Source: an uncultured Flavobacteriales bacterium (lineage in GTDB: Bacteria; Bacteroidota; Bacteroidia; Flavobacteriales_E; Vicingaceae). Taken from it: a stretch of 18,623 nucleotides of DNA. A program made the position numbers and the translations under genes. Below are positions 8,767 through 17,096 of this stretch, piece after piece. Every line of letters begins with the position of its first letter. Position 1 is the stretch's first letter. The stretch covers positions 1 through 18,623 of the forward strand of contig CALALS010000065.1 in assembly GCA_937925525.1 (NCBI GenBank). Direction: 5' to 3'. The notes below the pieces were generated by a model. That model was not told the origin of the DNA and made no database searches. It saw nothing but the letters and a program-made list of their open reading frames with translations.

Positions 8767-11700
8767 ATGAATCGCAAATTATCCCTCTTATATTTTACTT
8801 TACTTTTATTCCTCACCTCCTATTCCCAAACATTCAATTTCAATAAGTTATCTATTAATGATGGAATGGCTCACCCATACATCTATGACATTTGTCAAGA
8901 TAAAAGTGGGTTTATATGGGTAGCAACCGGTGAAGGATTAAATAGACTGGATGGTTCGGAAGTTAAAAAATATGACACTAAAAGCGGACTGGCTGATAAT
9001 TTTATCACCTGCCTGGAAACCTCAAATAATGGAATTTTATGGATAGGACACAATAATGGAAATATATCCTATCTATATAAAGGAAATATTGGTAAAATAA
9101 ATATTGATGAAAAGGATATTCCTGTCTTAAAAATTAAATCCTACAATGTTAAAAACACTTGGGTTTTACTACAAAACAATAAGCTAATTAATATTGACAA
9201 TGATTTTAATTTTACTAAGTACAATTTATTTAAGAATGATGAAATAGTTTGTACCGATTTTGAAATTGTCAATAACAATACTTTCCTAGTTACTACCAAC
9301 ACGGGTATTTACGAAGTAAAAATAGACAAGGAAGCCAAGAAGGTACAAAGCAATAAACTGCCTTCAAAAAAACACGCTACTGATAATTTAAACTGTATTT
9401 TAAAATCAAAACTTGACTCCTCCGTTTATACCGTTGGAACTGCCGACAGAGGAGTAATACAAGTTAAATATGCCAACAACAAAATCCTCACCAGAAACTA
9501 TCAAGATAGTTCTTTGCTTCAAACTTCAAGCGTCCAAGATATTTTTGAAGATGCTAAAAACAACTTATGGATTTCTACATACAGCGGTTTATTTAAAATT
9601 CCATACTCAGACATTAAAGTCCCTGACAGTAAAGAAAACAACACATTTTACAATGAAGAAAACGGCTTGCCAACCAATTATATTAAAACATCGTTCGTTG
9701 ACCTAGAAGGTAATCTTTGGGTAGGAACATTTGGCGAAGGAGTTTGTATTCATGAAGATGACTTTTTTACTTTTTACAGCCATAGTGCTACCGATATATC
9801 TAACAGCACTACCTCTTTTTTAATTACAGAAAATAAAAAATGGTTTGGGGTTGCAAATGGCTTAATAGAAATAGATTTGCGTACAAACGAAAAATACTTT
9901 TTTTATAATTCAGCCAATGGATTTGTTGACGATGAAGTAACTACAATAGCATCTTTTGATAACAATTTACTAGTAGGAACAGCAAAAAGTGGTTTGTATG
10001 AATTTGACACGGAAAAAAGACAGTTTTATAAACTTGACATTGCAAAAGGATATTTAAGAAACTCTATCACATCTCTTGTTGTAAATCAAGATAAAATATG
10101 GATAGGAACCAGAGGCGCACTCTTTGAATATTCAAAATTCACCAAAGAAATTAAAGAATATACAACCTTAGAAGGCTTAAAACATAACTCTATAAATGAC
10201 CTGGTATTTTCAAATAAGTATGGTTTACTTATAGTTTCTCAAAGCAATTACATCAGCTGTATAAAGGATGGGATATTATTTCACCTTTTAATTAGTGAAA
10301 ATTTTGGGCTATTAAATGTAAACTCAATCAGAGAAGATGAAAATAATAATATTTGGGTTTCTACATACGGAACCGGAGTTTTTTACGGACAACCTAAAAA
10401 CTTTAAACACATAAACTCTGCTAACGGATTAGCCTCAGACTATTGTTACGCAATACAACCAATGGGAGAATTTGGCACATGGGTTGGACACAGAGGTTCG
10501 GCTTCAAGAATAAGTTTAAAAAATAATAACATAACCATCTACTCTAAAAAAGAAGGAATAACGGGAGACTGTAACACCGATGCTTTTTACAAAGACAGTT
10601 TAGGCAATTTATGGATTGGAATGAATAACGGTTGTCTAAAATTTGACCCGAAAAAAGACAACTCAAACTTTGACGCACCTAAACCGGTTATAAAAACAAT
10701 AAAAATTGGAGATGATGAATACAACTTGTATGACGACATAGAGTTATCTCCGGGCGACTACAAACTAAGCTTTGAATACGTTGGCATTACCTTTAAAAAC
10801 CAAAAAAACATCTCCTATAAAGTATTTTTAGATGGCTATGATTTAGAGTGGTCAAAGTTTACTCTTGACAACAAAGCGACTTACCCTAAATTAAGTGAAG
10901 GAAAATATACATTTAAAATTAAAGCATGTAATATTGTTGGCGTTTGTTCAGAAGAAGTTTCAAGCGTTCAAATTGTAATACTTCCACCTATATGGAAAAG
11001 ATGGTGGTTCATAGCATTAACCGTACTAATTGTTGCAAGCTCTATTTACGCATTCTTTTATATAAGAGAAAAAAACCACAAAAGCATCGTAAACTATTTA
11101 GATACCGAATTAGCTAAAAGAACAAAAGAAATTGTTATACAAAAAGAAGAAATTGAGCAAAAAAACAGAGATATTACGGATAGTATAAACTATGCCAAAA
11201 GAATACAGTCAGCCATACTTCCAAATATCAGTGATTTAACAAGTGAGTTTAAAAAATCATATATTTTCTATCAACCAAAAGATATTGTAAGCGGAGACTT
11301 TTTCTGGATTCACAAACTCAAAGACTCCTTTATTTTAGCCTGTGCCGATTGTACAGGACACGGAGTACCCGGTGCATTAATGGCTATGATTGGACAATCT
11401 ATTTTTAAAGAAATTATTAATAGAAGTCCGGATTTAAATCCTGCGCAATTACTGGATGAAGTTAATTTTGAACTAAATAAAATCTTAAAAACAGAACAAA
11501 ACGAAAAAATGTTTGAGGGAATGGACGTTGCTGTTTTAAAGTTCTATCCAAAAGAAAATAAAATGGAATTTTCAAGCGCAATGCGACCGCTTTTAATATT
11601 AAAGAATAAAGAAATTATACCTATTGAAGGAACCAAACAATCTATAGGCGGTAACCTTGGAAAAACAAAACAATTTGAGCTTAAAGAGGTTTCTTACCAA

Positions 11701-11919
11701 AATGGAGATAAGTTTTATGTGTTTAGTGATGGTTATCAAGACCAGTTTGGAGGAGTTAATGGAAAAAAAATTAAAATATCAGGAATAAAAAAACTAATTT
11801 TAGACAATATCGGAAAAAACAACCATGACGAATTTAAAAATGTAATGGCTTATTTTTACGAATGGCAAAAAGATGAAGACCAAATTGACGATGTACTTTT
11901 TATAAAAATAGAACCCTAA
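8767..11919 (+). CDS. Reg_prop/Y_Y_Y periplasmic sensor fused to a SpoIIE-type PP2C phosphatase
   Basis: The 1050-residue protein begins with a signal peptide (LSLLYFTLLLFLTSYSQ). Residues about 25-650 form a two-component-regulator propeller (Reg_prop repeats such as SGFIWVATGEGLNRLDG, NNLWISTYSGLFKI and GNLWVGTFGEGV). A Y_Y_Y domain follows at about 650-738 (VFLDGYDLEWSKF, then YTFKIKACN). A single membrane helix lies at about 742-766 and a charged coiled-coil linker at about 768-815. The C-terminal phosphatase domain keeps the acidic metal ligands: SGDFFW (D844), ADCTGHG (D861), FSDG (D988) and IDD (D1041/D1042). The family fold predicts a periplasmic ligand controlling dephosphorylation of a Ser/Thr phosphoprotein in the cytoplasm. 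The downstream SiaB- and SiaC-like genes name the probable kinase and substrate, so it occupies the position of SiaA. The ligand is unknown. Confidence 0.93.
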   Translation: MNRKLSLLYFTLLLFLTSYSQTFNFNKLSINDGMAHPYIYDICQDKSGFIWVATGEGLNRLDGSEVKKYDTKSGLADNFITCLETSNNGILWIGHNNGNISYLYKGNIGKINIDEKDIPVLKIKSYNVKNTWVLLQNNKLINIDNDFNFTKYNLFKNDEIVCTDFEIVNNNTFLVTTNTGIYEVKIDKEAKKVQSNKLPSKKHATDNLNCILKSKLDSSVYTVGTADRGVIQVKYANNKILTRNYQDSSLLQTSSVQDIFEDAKNNLWISTYSGLFKIPYSDIKVPDSKENNTFYNEENGLPTNYIKTSFVDLEGNLWVGTFGEGVCIHEDDFFTFYSHSATDISNSTTSFLITENKKWFGVANGLIEIDLRTNEKYFFYNSANGFVDDEVTTIASFDNNLLVGTAKSGLYEFDTEKRQFYKLDIAKGYLRNSITSLVVNQDKIWIGTRGALFEYSKFTKEIKEYTTLEGLKHNSINDLVFSNKYGLLIVSQSNYISCIKDGILFHLLISENFGLLNVNSIREDENNNIWVSTYGTGVFYGQPKNFKHINSANGLASDYCYAIQPMGEFGTWVGHRGSASRISLKNNNITIYSKKEGITGDCNTDAFYKDSLGNLWIGMNNGCLKFDPKKDNSNFDAPKPVIKTIKIGDDEYNLYDDIELSPGDYKLSFEYVGITFKNQKNISYKVFLDGYDLEWSKFTLDNKATYPKLSEGKYTFKIKACNIVGVCSEEVSSVQIVILPPIWKRWWFIALTVLIVASSIYAFFYIREKNHKSIVNYLDTELAKRTKEIVIQKEEIEQKNRDITDSINYAKRIQSAILPNISDLTSEFKKSYIFYQPKDIVSGDFFWIHKLKDSFILACADCTGHGVPGALMAMIGQSIFKEIINRSPDLNPAQLLDEVNFELNKILKTEQNEKMFEGMDVAVLKFYPKENKMEFSSAMRPLLILKNKEIIPIEGTKQSIGGNLGKTKQFELKEVSYQNGDKFYVFSDGYQDQFGGVNGKKIKISGIKKLILDNIGKNNHDEFKNVMAYFYEWQKDEDQIDDVLFIKIEP

Positions 11920-11925
11920 GTATAA

Positions 11926-12492
11926 ATGGATAACAACCAAATTCAAGATAGCGTTTTAGAGAAATACTACTCCACCATTGATGCCATAAAATCAAAAAAT
12001 GGAAAGGTAATTTTATCTTTTATTGGTAATGTTAATTCAGACCTTATTACTTCATCAACCTACCTCCTTGAAAATTACTTCAACACCAATTTTCCTTTCT
12101 CTAAGCTAAAAAATAAAATCATTATTAGTTGTATAGAGATTATTCAAAACATAATGGAAAACTCTCCTAAAGAAGATGAGATAAAGCAAAACTCTTTTAT
12201 TGTTGTTGGCCATGTAGGAGAAGATATTATACTACAGTCTTTCAACTTATGTGAAAAAGAAAATTATGCAAGACTTAAAGAATACATAAAAGATATAGAG
12301 TCAAAATCAAAAGCAAAATTAGAAACCCTTTATAAGAAAAACCTGAAAGACTATTCCATGTCAAAAGCTAAGTCTGGTTTGGGTTTATATACCGTTGCTA
12401 TAAATTCTACTACAAAACCTATATTTGAAATAGCTGCAATTACCGATAACTACTATTCTGTAAATATTACAATAACGATTAAAAATGAGTAA
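11926..12492 (+). CDS. SiaB-family (DUF6272-like) GHKL-type protein kinase
   Basis: This is a 188-residue cytoplasmic protein without signal peptide or membrane segment, 6 nt after the phosphatase gene. It has a remnant histidine-kinase-like ATP-binding fold: an N-box-like EIIQN at residues 71-75 and a glycine box GLGLY at 151-155 preceded by SKAKS. Together with the neighbouring SiaC-like gene this identifies the SiaB family. In Pseudomonas, SiaB phosphorylates SiaC and SiaA reverses it, so the predicted role here is the kinase arm of a partner switch. The stop overlaps the next gene by 8 nt (ATGAGTAA), which argues for coupled synthesis of kinase and substrate. A general anti-sigma-factor-like kinase is the main alternative; I find it less likely because of the neighbour. 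Confidence 0.82.
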   Translation: MDNNQIQDSVLEKYYSTIDAIKSKNGKVILSFIGNVNSDLITSSTYLLENYFNTNFPFSKLKNKIIISCIEIIQNIMENSPKEDEIKQNSFIVVGHVGEDIILQSFNLCEKENYARLKEYIKDIESKSKAKLETLYKKNLKDYSMSKAKSGLGLYTVAINSTTKPIFEIAAITDNYYSVNITITIKNE

Positions 12493-12862
12493 ACTATTCA
12501 TAGAAGCAAAAAGAAATAGCCCGGAAATAAATTTCGATAATACATCTGGCATATACACTATTAAAGGAAATTCTTTTCAGGAAGATTCTACTCAGTTTTA
12601 TAATAATATTCTAGACTGGGTTGAACAAAACAGCTTCCCAAAAACAACTAAGTTTATATTTACCTTAGATTATATAAGCTCTCGTTCCGTTGCCAACCTG
12701 TATCAATTGGTAGAAAAGATTGCAGAACACAAAAAAAGCGGTGGAGAAGTAGAAATAATTTGGGAATATGAAGCTGACGAAGACAACATATTAGGCGTTG
12801 GAGAAAAGTTCCAAACACTTTCGGGTCTTTCATTTAAGTTTAAAGAAATAGCGCCCGAATAA
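12485..12862 (+). CDS. SiaC-family (DUF1987) regulatory phosphoprotein
   Basis: The 125-residue product shows the DUF1987 pattern: an early TPEI-like SPEINFD, an IKGNSFQED strand, the NILDWVEQ helix, then LDYISSRSVANLYQLVEKI, and the EIIWEYEADED strand. Pseudomonas SiaC is phosphorylated on a Thr in the segment YLNTSSV. Aligned by eye, Ser66 (YISSRSV) takes that place, so the phosphorylation site is probably a serine here. It would be phosphorylated by the preceding kinase and dephosphorylated by the Reg_prop phosphatase. In Pseudomonas unphosphorylated SiaC activates the diguanylate cyclase SiaD; no such gene is present, so the output partner is unknown. The start overlaps the kinase gene by 8 nt. 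Confidence 0.88.
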   Translation: MSKLFIEAKRNSPEINFDNTSGIYTIKGNSFQEDSTQFYNNILDWVEQNSFPKTTKFIFTLDYISSRSVANLYQLVEKIAEHKKSGGEVEIIWEYEADEDNILGVGEKFQTLSGLSFKFKEIAPE

Positions 12863-12864
12863 CC

Positions 12865-13710
12865 ATGTCTAAACCTGCAGTTAAAGCAGTTCAAATAACT
12901 AAAGTAAATGAGGCTCATGCAGTAAATGAAGATGATATTTTAGCCTCAGAAGAACCTCTCGGAATTAAAGTTAATTATACCTTAAACAACAATCCCATTC
13001 AAAAAAACATTGCGGTTACCATGCGAACCCCTGGCAATGATTTCGAACTGGCACTAGGCTTTTTATATACCGAAAAAATAATCGGCTCTATAAATGATGT
13101 AGAAGCTGTTAAGTATTGTGAAGGAGATAGAAAGTCTGAGTTAGACTCAGAAAACTCCGTAAAAGTAATTTTAAAAGAAGGCATAAAACCAAATCTTAAC
13201 TCAGCCGAAAGAAACTTCTACATTACCGGAAGCTGTGGCATTTGCGGAAAATCCTCCATAGAAGCCATTGAACTTTCCTGTCAAAAAATCATATCTAATC
13301 TTAAAGTAAGCAAACAGACAATTTTCTCGTTACCCGAAAAACTTAAAACTCAGCAAACCAATTTTAAACACACCGGAGGCATTCATGCAGCAGGTTTGTT
13401 TAACCAAAAAGGTGAGTTACTATTACTAAGAGAAGACATAGGAAGACATAATGCAGTCGACAAACTTATCGGAGCTTCTTTACAACAGCAACTAGACCTA
13501 TCCAACGCCATTCTTCAAGTGAGCGGAAGAGCAAGCTTTGAGCTACTTCAAAAAACGGCTATTGCAGGCATTCCTGTATTTTGTGCCATTGGAGCTCCGT
13601 CAAGCCTGGCGGTTGAGTTGGCAACTGAAATAGGCATTACGCTAGTTGGGTTTTCTAAAGACAATAAATTTAATTGCTATTCACACAAAGAGAGAATTAC
13701 AGACATCTAA
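12865..13710 (+). CDS. fdhD: Formate dehydrogenase accessory sulfurtransferase FdhD
   Basis: FdhD passes sulfur from a cysteine desulfurase to the molybdenum bis-MGD cofactor of formate dehydrogenase and related enzymes in the cytoplasm. The 281-residue length fits the family. Visible hallmarks are the early substrate-fold EEPLGIKVNY, RTPGNDFELALGFLYTE, the catalytic Cys pair C124-G-I-C127 in TGSCGICGK (the equivalent of the E. coli CxxC), HTGGIHAAGLF, REDIGRHNAVDKLIG and SGRASFELLQK. It starts 2 nt after the SiaC-like gene, so it is very probably in the same transcript, an unexpected pairing. No formate dehydrogenase subunit or molybdenum-cofactor gene is in the window. Its stop codon overlaps the stop of the opposing receptor gene. 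Confidence 0.96.
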   Translation: MSKPAVKAVQITKVNEAHAVNEDDILASEEPLGIKVNYTLNNNPIQKNIAVTMRTPGNDFELALGFLYTEKIIGSINDVEAVKYCEGDRKSELDSENSVKVILKEGIKPNLNSAERNFYITGSCGICGKSSIEAIELSCQKIISNLKVSKQTIFSLPEKLKTQQTNFKHTGGIHAAGLFNQKGELLLLREDIGRHNAVDKLIGASLQQQLDLSNAILQVSGRASFELLQKTAIAGIPVFCAIGAPSSLAVELATEIGITLVGFSKDNKFNCYSHKERITDI

Positions 13711-16100
13711 AACTCTCCGTCACCACCATCATAACCACCACCGTCTTTGCTACGCTGTTTCTTCTGATTTAAACGATAACTAAAACTAACAATAAGTTGT
13801 CTTGCTCTCCATTGAAATTCAGACTCAGAGTAGAAGTTAGTTGTCTCTGTGATAGAACGTCTTTTTCTTGTATTAAAAACATCTTTCACACTCAAAACTA
13901 CTGTTCCGTTTCCTTTCAAAACATCTCTACTTAAACCTAAATCAAGATTATACATCGCTAATGATTTTCCTTGAGTAGTAAGCTCAGGAGCCCGGTAATT
14001 AAAGCTAACCTGAAAGTCTGTCTTCTTTTTTATCGTAAACTTAGATGTTCCTCTACTGGTCCAGGTATAAGTATCACTGCTCAAATTCTGTCCGTCATAC
14101 TCTCCATTAGTAATAGCTCTGTAAAAATTAAAACTAGAATTAAATCGCCACCATTTAGTAACATCATAGTTAAAGTTAAACTCCAATCCAATGGCATTCT
14201 GAACCGATAAATTAATAGGAAAAACCCTGGTAAAACCTATACTATCTACAGTAGTAATTCGTTCAATAACTCCTGTTCTATATCGGTAATAAACACTTGA
14301 AAGTAAAGAACCTTTATCAAAGTATTTTAAATGTCCCAGTTCAAATGAATTGGTGTATTCAGGGTCTAAGTTTGGATTTCCTGAATAAAAACTTCTTGGG
14401 TCACTAAAAGAGAAAAACGGTAGTAAATGCCTAAAGCTTGGCCGGCTAATTCTTCTGCTGTAACTTAACTGTAATGTGTTTGTACTATCCAACTCATAAG
14501 ATAAATGAGCACTAGGAAAAAAGTTTAAATAATCTCTTGGATTCAATTCATTTGTTTTAATCAGTTCAGTTTTAATGTCAGAATATTCTGCTCTAACCCC
14601 TCCCTGATATGAAAATCGCTTACCCTGATTTCCAAGTATAACATAAGCCGCATGAATATTTTCCTGATAAATAAAATGATTATCAAAATTTGTCAACGTA
14701 AACCAGCTACCATCCGCATCTAGTTCTTCCACCGTATAGTTATTTTCTATTGTGCGAAATGCACTTCTCAAACCGGTTTCAAACTTTCCCTTTTTTGCAA
14801 ATGGGTGAACATAATCCGTTTGAAACAAAAAATTCTCCTCATCTTCAGTATTGCTGGTTCGTTGGTTAATGGGCAAATCACCATTATCACTTTCCTGGTA
14901 TAAGTCCGCTTTTTCAGTATCATCACTCCTTATCCATTTAGCATCTATGGTAAATTTTTGATCTTTCTTTTTAAAGGTTTTTAAATAACTTATTGAGCCT
15001 TCTATATTCTCTTGACTTTCTATTTCGTCTTCAGTTCTGGAGATTATTTGAGTAAGCACATCTCCAAAAGCATAGTCATTATAAATTAAATCAGCATTAT
15101 TATTACCTTCAGAAAAACTATATAAACCGGCTATGGTTAACGTATTTTTATCATTCAAAAACAAGTCCGAGCCAAATCTGTTGTTACTAGCTAATCCGCC
15201 CCTTGTATGATTTCTAATTCGTTCATAAGAAAAAACTGTATCTCCCGTAAATCGTTGTATAGAATAACCATTACCCGGTGATTGCCGATAGCTTACCCCT
15301 GAACTGGCAAACAAATTCATCCACTTTTTTCGGTAATTCAGATTAAAAGAAAAATTATGATTATGCGGATATCCAGCACTCAGTTCAAACGAACCGTTAA
15401 CACCATCCCTCTTTTCTTTTTTCAAAATCACATTAATAATTCCCACCTCTCCTTCCGCTTCATATTTAGACGATGGATTGGTAATCAGCTCAATACTTTC
15501 TATCATGCTTCCCTGTATCTGCCTAAGCGCATCCGCAACACTCACACCCGTTAACCCTGATGGTCTCCCGTCAATTAATATTCTCACATTCTGGCTTCCT
15601 CTCAAACTCACATTTCCTTCCACATCTACCGTTACCGAAGGAACATTATCCAATATCTCAGCAGCATTGCTCCCTGTATTACTTAAATCCTTCCCTACAT
15701 TAAATACACGTTTATCCAGCTTCAACTCCATCTGGCTTTTCTCGGTCACTACTTCAAACTCACCCAAATCTATACTTCCGGGTTTAAGTGAAATTTTTCC
15801 TAAACTAACCTTCTCACCTTTTACCTCAATATCCTTTATTGTTTTCTCTTCAAATGAAAGAAACACCACTTTTATATAATAACTACCTTGCTTAACTTCT
15901 ATTAAGAATTTGCCGTCAAAATCGGTCGCTCCGGTGCTTACAATAGAAGAGTCGGCAGTTTTATAAACCACCACACTAGCATAAGGCACTGCCTCACCAC
16001 TTCCATCTACCACACTACCGGATATAGAGCTTTGAGCTAAACTGGATCCGCTAAGCAAAATACCCCATAAAATAAATAAAAGCTGAACCCAGATTTTCAT
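13707..16100 (-). CDS. TonB-dependent-receptor-like outer-membrane beta-barrel protein (CarboxypepD_reg, plug, OMP_b-brl_3-type barrel)
   Basis: The 797-residue protein has a signal peptide (residues 1-22, ending SSLAQ). A carboxypeptidase-regulatory-like beta-sandwich spans about 25-105 (ISGSVVDGSGEAVPYASVVVY). A plug domain spans about 125-230 (LDKRVFNVGKDL, then ILDNVPSVTVDVEGNVSLRGS, then ILIDGRPSG). The rest is a long beta-barrel rich in alternating aromatic strands, including LQLSYSRRISRPSFRHLLPFF near residue 550. It ends in a glycine/aspartate-rich tail after the last strand (QLIVSFSYRLN). No SusD partner is adjacent, so a SusCD glycan system is unlikely; uptake of another ligand, or an outer-membrane assembly or structural role, remains open. 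It is transcribed alone, convergent to fdhD and divergent from the second PorP gene. Confidence 0.92.
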   Translation of the reverse strand: MKIWVQLLFILWGILLSGSSLAQSSISGSVVDGSGEAVPYASVVVYKTADSSIVSTGATDFDGKFLIEVKQGSYYIKVVFLSFEEKTIKDIEVKGEKVSLGKISLKPGSIDLGEFEVVTEKSQMELKLDKRVFNVGKDLSNTGSNAAEILDNVPSVTVDVEGNVSLRGSQNVRILIDGRPSGLTGVSVADALRQIQGSMIESIELITNPSSKYEAEGEVGIINVILKKEKRDGVNGSFELSAGYPHNHNFSFNLNYRKKWMNLFASSGVSYRQSPGNGYSIQRFTGDTVFSYERIRNHTRGGLASNNRFGSDLFLNDKNTLTIAGLYSFSEGNNNADLIYNDYAFGDVLTQIISRTEDEIESQENIEGSISYLKTFKKKDQKFTIDAKWIRSDDTEKADLYQESDNGDLPINQRTSNTEDEENFLFQTDYVHPFAKKGKFETGLRSAFRTIENNYTVEELDADGSWFTLTNFDNHFIYQENIHAAYVILGNQGKRFSYQGGVRAEYSDIKTELIKTNELNPRDYLNFFPSAHLSYELDSTNTLQLSYSRRISRPSFRHLLPFFSFSDPRSFYSGNPNLDPEYTNSFELGHLKYFDKGSLLSSVYYRYRTGVIERITTVDSIGFTRVFPINLSVQNAIGLEFNFNYDVTKWWRFNSSFNFYRAITNGEYDGQNLSSDTYTWTSRGTSKFTIKKKTDFQVSFNYRAPELTTQGKSLAMYNLDLGLSRDVLKGNGTVVLSVKDVFNTRKRRSITETTNFYSESEFQWRARQLIVSFSYRLNQKKQRSKDGGGYDGGDGEF

Positions 16101-16226
16101 CTTGCGAAGTTACAATCTATAAACTATATTTAGCCATAAGTTCTAGAAAACTATGCTAATAATTGTTAAAACGAACACGAAGCAGAGTAAAGAAAAATAA
16201 CTAAATTGCAGTAACTTTTCAATGAA
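16101..16226. promoter_or_regulatory. Divergent intergenic region between the barrel protein and the second PorP operon
   Basis: These 126 bases must drive the barrel gene leftward and the PorP gene rightward. On the plus strand TAACTTTT (16212-16219) is a one-mismatch match to the Bacteroidota -7 element TAnnTTTG, but it lies only 7 nt from the ATG at 16227 and lacks a well-spaced TTG. On the minus strand TAGTTTTC is a similar weak match. An 8-bp palindrome TTCTAGAA is at 16141-16148. I see no convincing operator or Shine-Dalgarno sequence. Confidence 0.3.
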
Positions 16227-17081
16227 ATGAGAGCAATAATTTTACTTACCTTTTTAGCTATTTCATTAGCTAATTTTGCCCAGCAAGAACCCCAGCTTAC
16301 AATTTTTTGGAATAACTTTTCTTTATTTAACCCTGCCTATACTGGTTTAAATTATAAACATTACGGAGCCATAAGTTATAGAAACCAATGGACAGGCTTT
16401 AACGGCAATCCTACTACACTAACTGCAAACTATAATTTAAAATTAGATTCCTTTCCACTAGCCTTTGGAGTTGGTTATTCACATGACGAAATTGGATTTT
16501 TTAAAAGTGATAAAGCACAACTAAACTTATCATTTATTAAAAGAATAAAAATTGGTAAAATAAGCGTTGGAGCTTCCAGTGTTTATAACCAAATGGTTGT
16601 TGACGGAACACAATGGATAACAGCTACGCCCGACCCAAGTTTAACTTATACAAAAGAAACTCAAGGAAAAGTATACTTTAATTTTGGTGCTTTTCTTAAA
16701 ACAAAAAAACTAGAAGTTGGTATCAGTTCAACCCAACTAAATGAACCTTTATATGATAAACTAGGCTACAAAAGCAGAAGACATTACTTTTTACTATTGG
16801 CTTACAACTTTAAGCTATCAGAAGCATTTAATTTAAAATCAAGTCTTTTGGCTAAAACAGATGCAGTTGCTAGCGCTATTGATGTTAATAATAGACTAAT
16901 TTATAAAAATAAATATTGGATGGGCGCAACTGTTCGACCGGGCTCAGGAGTTGCTGCTATTGCAGGAATTAAACTATTCAAAAATTATAACATTACCTAT
17001 GCATACGAAATTCAAACAGGAACCTTTAGTCAATTCGCAGGCTCAACACACGAAATAGCATTAAGTTTAACACTTGAATAA
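16227..17081 (+). CDS. PorP/SprF family type IX secretion membrane protein (second copy)
   Basis: This 284-residue protein has a signal peptide (MRAIILLTFLAISLANFAQ) and the family motif FWNNFSLFNPAYTGLNYKHY, then SYRNQW, and ends with GSTHEIALSLTLE. It is clearly diverged from the copy at 1781-2701: no long identical runs are shared. No gene with a type B CTD is adjacent; instead it is followed, 15 nt later, by a secreted conserved hypothetical protein. It may serve a cargo encoded elsewhere, or act with its downstream neighbour. An ATG at 16222 opens only a two-codon frame (ATG AAA TGA) that overlaps the chosen start, so 16227 is the real start. Confidence 0.92.
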   Translation: MRAIILLTFLAISLANFAQQEPQLTIFWNNFSLFNPAYTGLNYKHYGAISYRNQWTGFNGNPTTLTANYNLKLDSFPLAFGVGYSHDEIGFFKSDKAQLNLSFIKRIKIGKISVGASSVYNQMVVDGTQWITATPDPSLTYTKETQGKVYFNFGAFLKTKKLEVGISSTQLNEPLYDKLGYKSRRHYFLLLAYNFKLSEAFNLKSSLLAKTDAVASAIDVNNRLIYKNKYWMGATVRPGSGVAAIAGIKLFKNYNITYAYEIQTGTFSQFAGSTHEIALSLTLE

Positions 17082-17087
17082 TTGTCT

Positions 17088-17093
17088 AGGGGA
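17088..17093 (+). promoter_or_regulatory. Shine-Dalgarno-like AGGGGA that decides the next start
   Basis: AGGGGA lies 3 nt before the ATG at 17097. The reading frame is open from a TTG at 17082, directly behind the PorP stop. The purine-rich site and the signal peptide that begins MKQNNSNFIK both favour ATG 17097. Such sites are uncommon in this phylum and the spacing is short, so the call is moderate. Confidence 0.45.
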
Positions 17094-17096
17094 AAT

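Noticed and set aside
15478..15879. Plus-strand open frame of 133 codons opposite the barrel gene
   Set aside because: It lies fully antisense to a clear receptor N-terminal and plug region and has no recognisable domain.
13707..16100. SusC of a SusCD polysaccharide system
   Set aside because: There is no SusD-like lipoprotein neighbour, and the 797-residue length and barrel type are those of the shorter OMP_b-brl_3-like group.
16222..16230. Two-codon upstream frame ATG AAA TGA overlapping the second PorP start
   Set aside because: It is most likely chance in AT-rich sequence; nothing else supports a regulatory leader.
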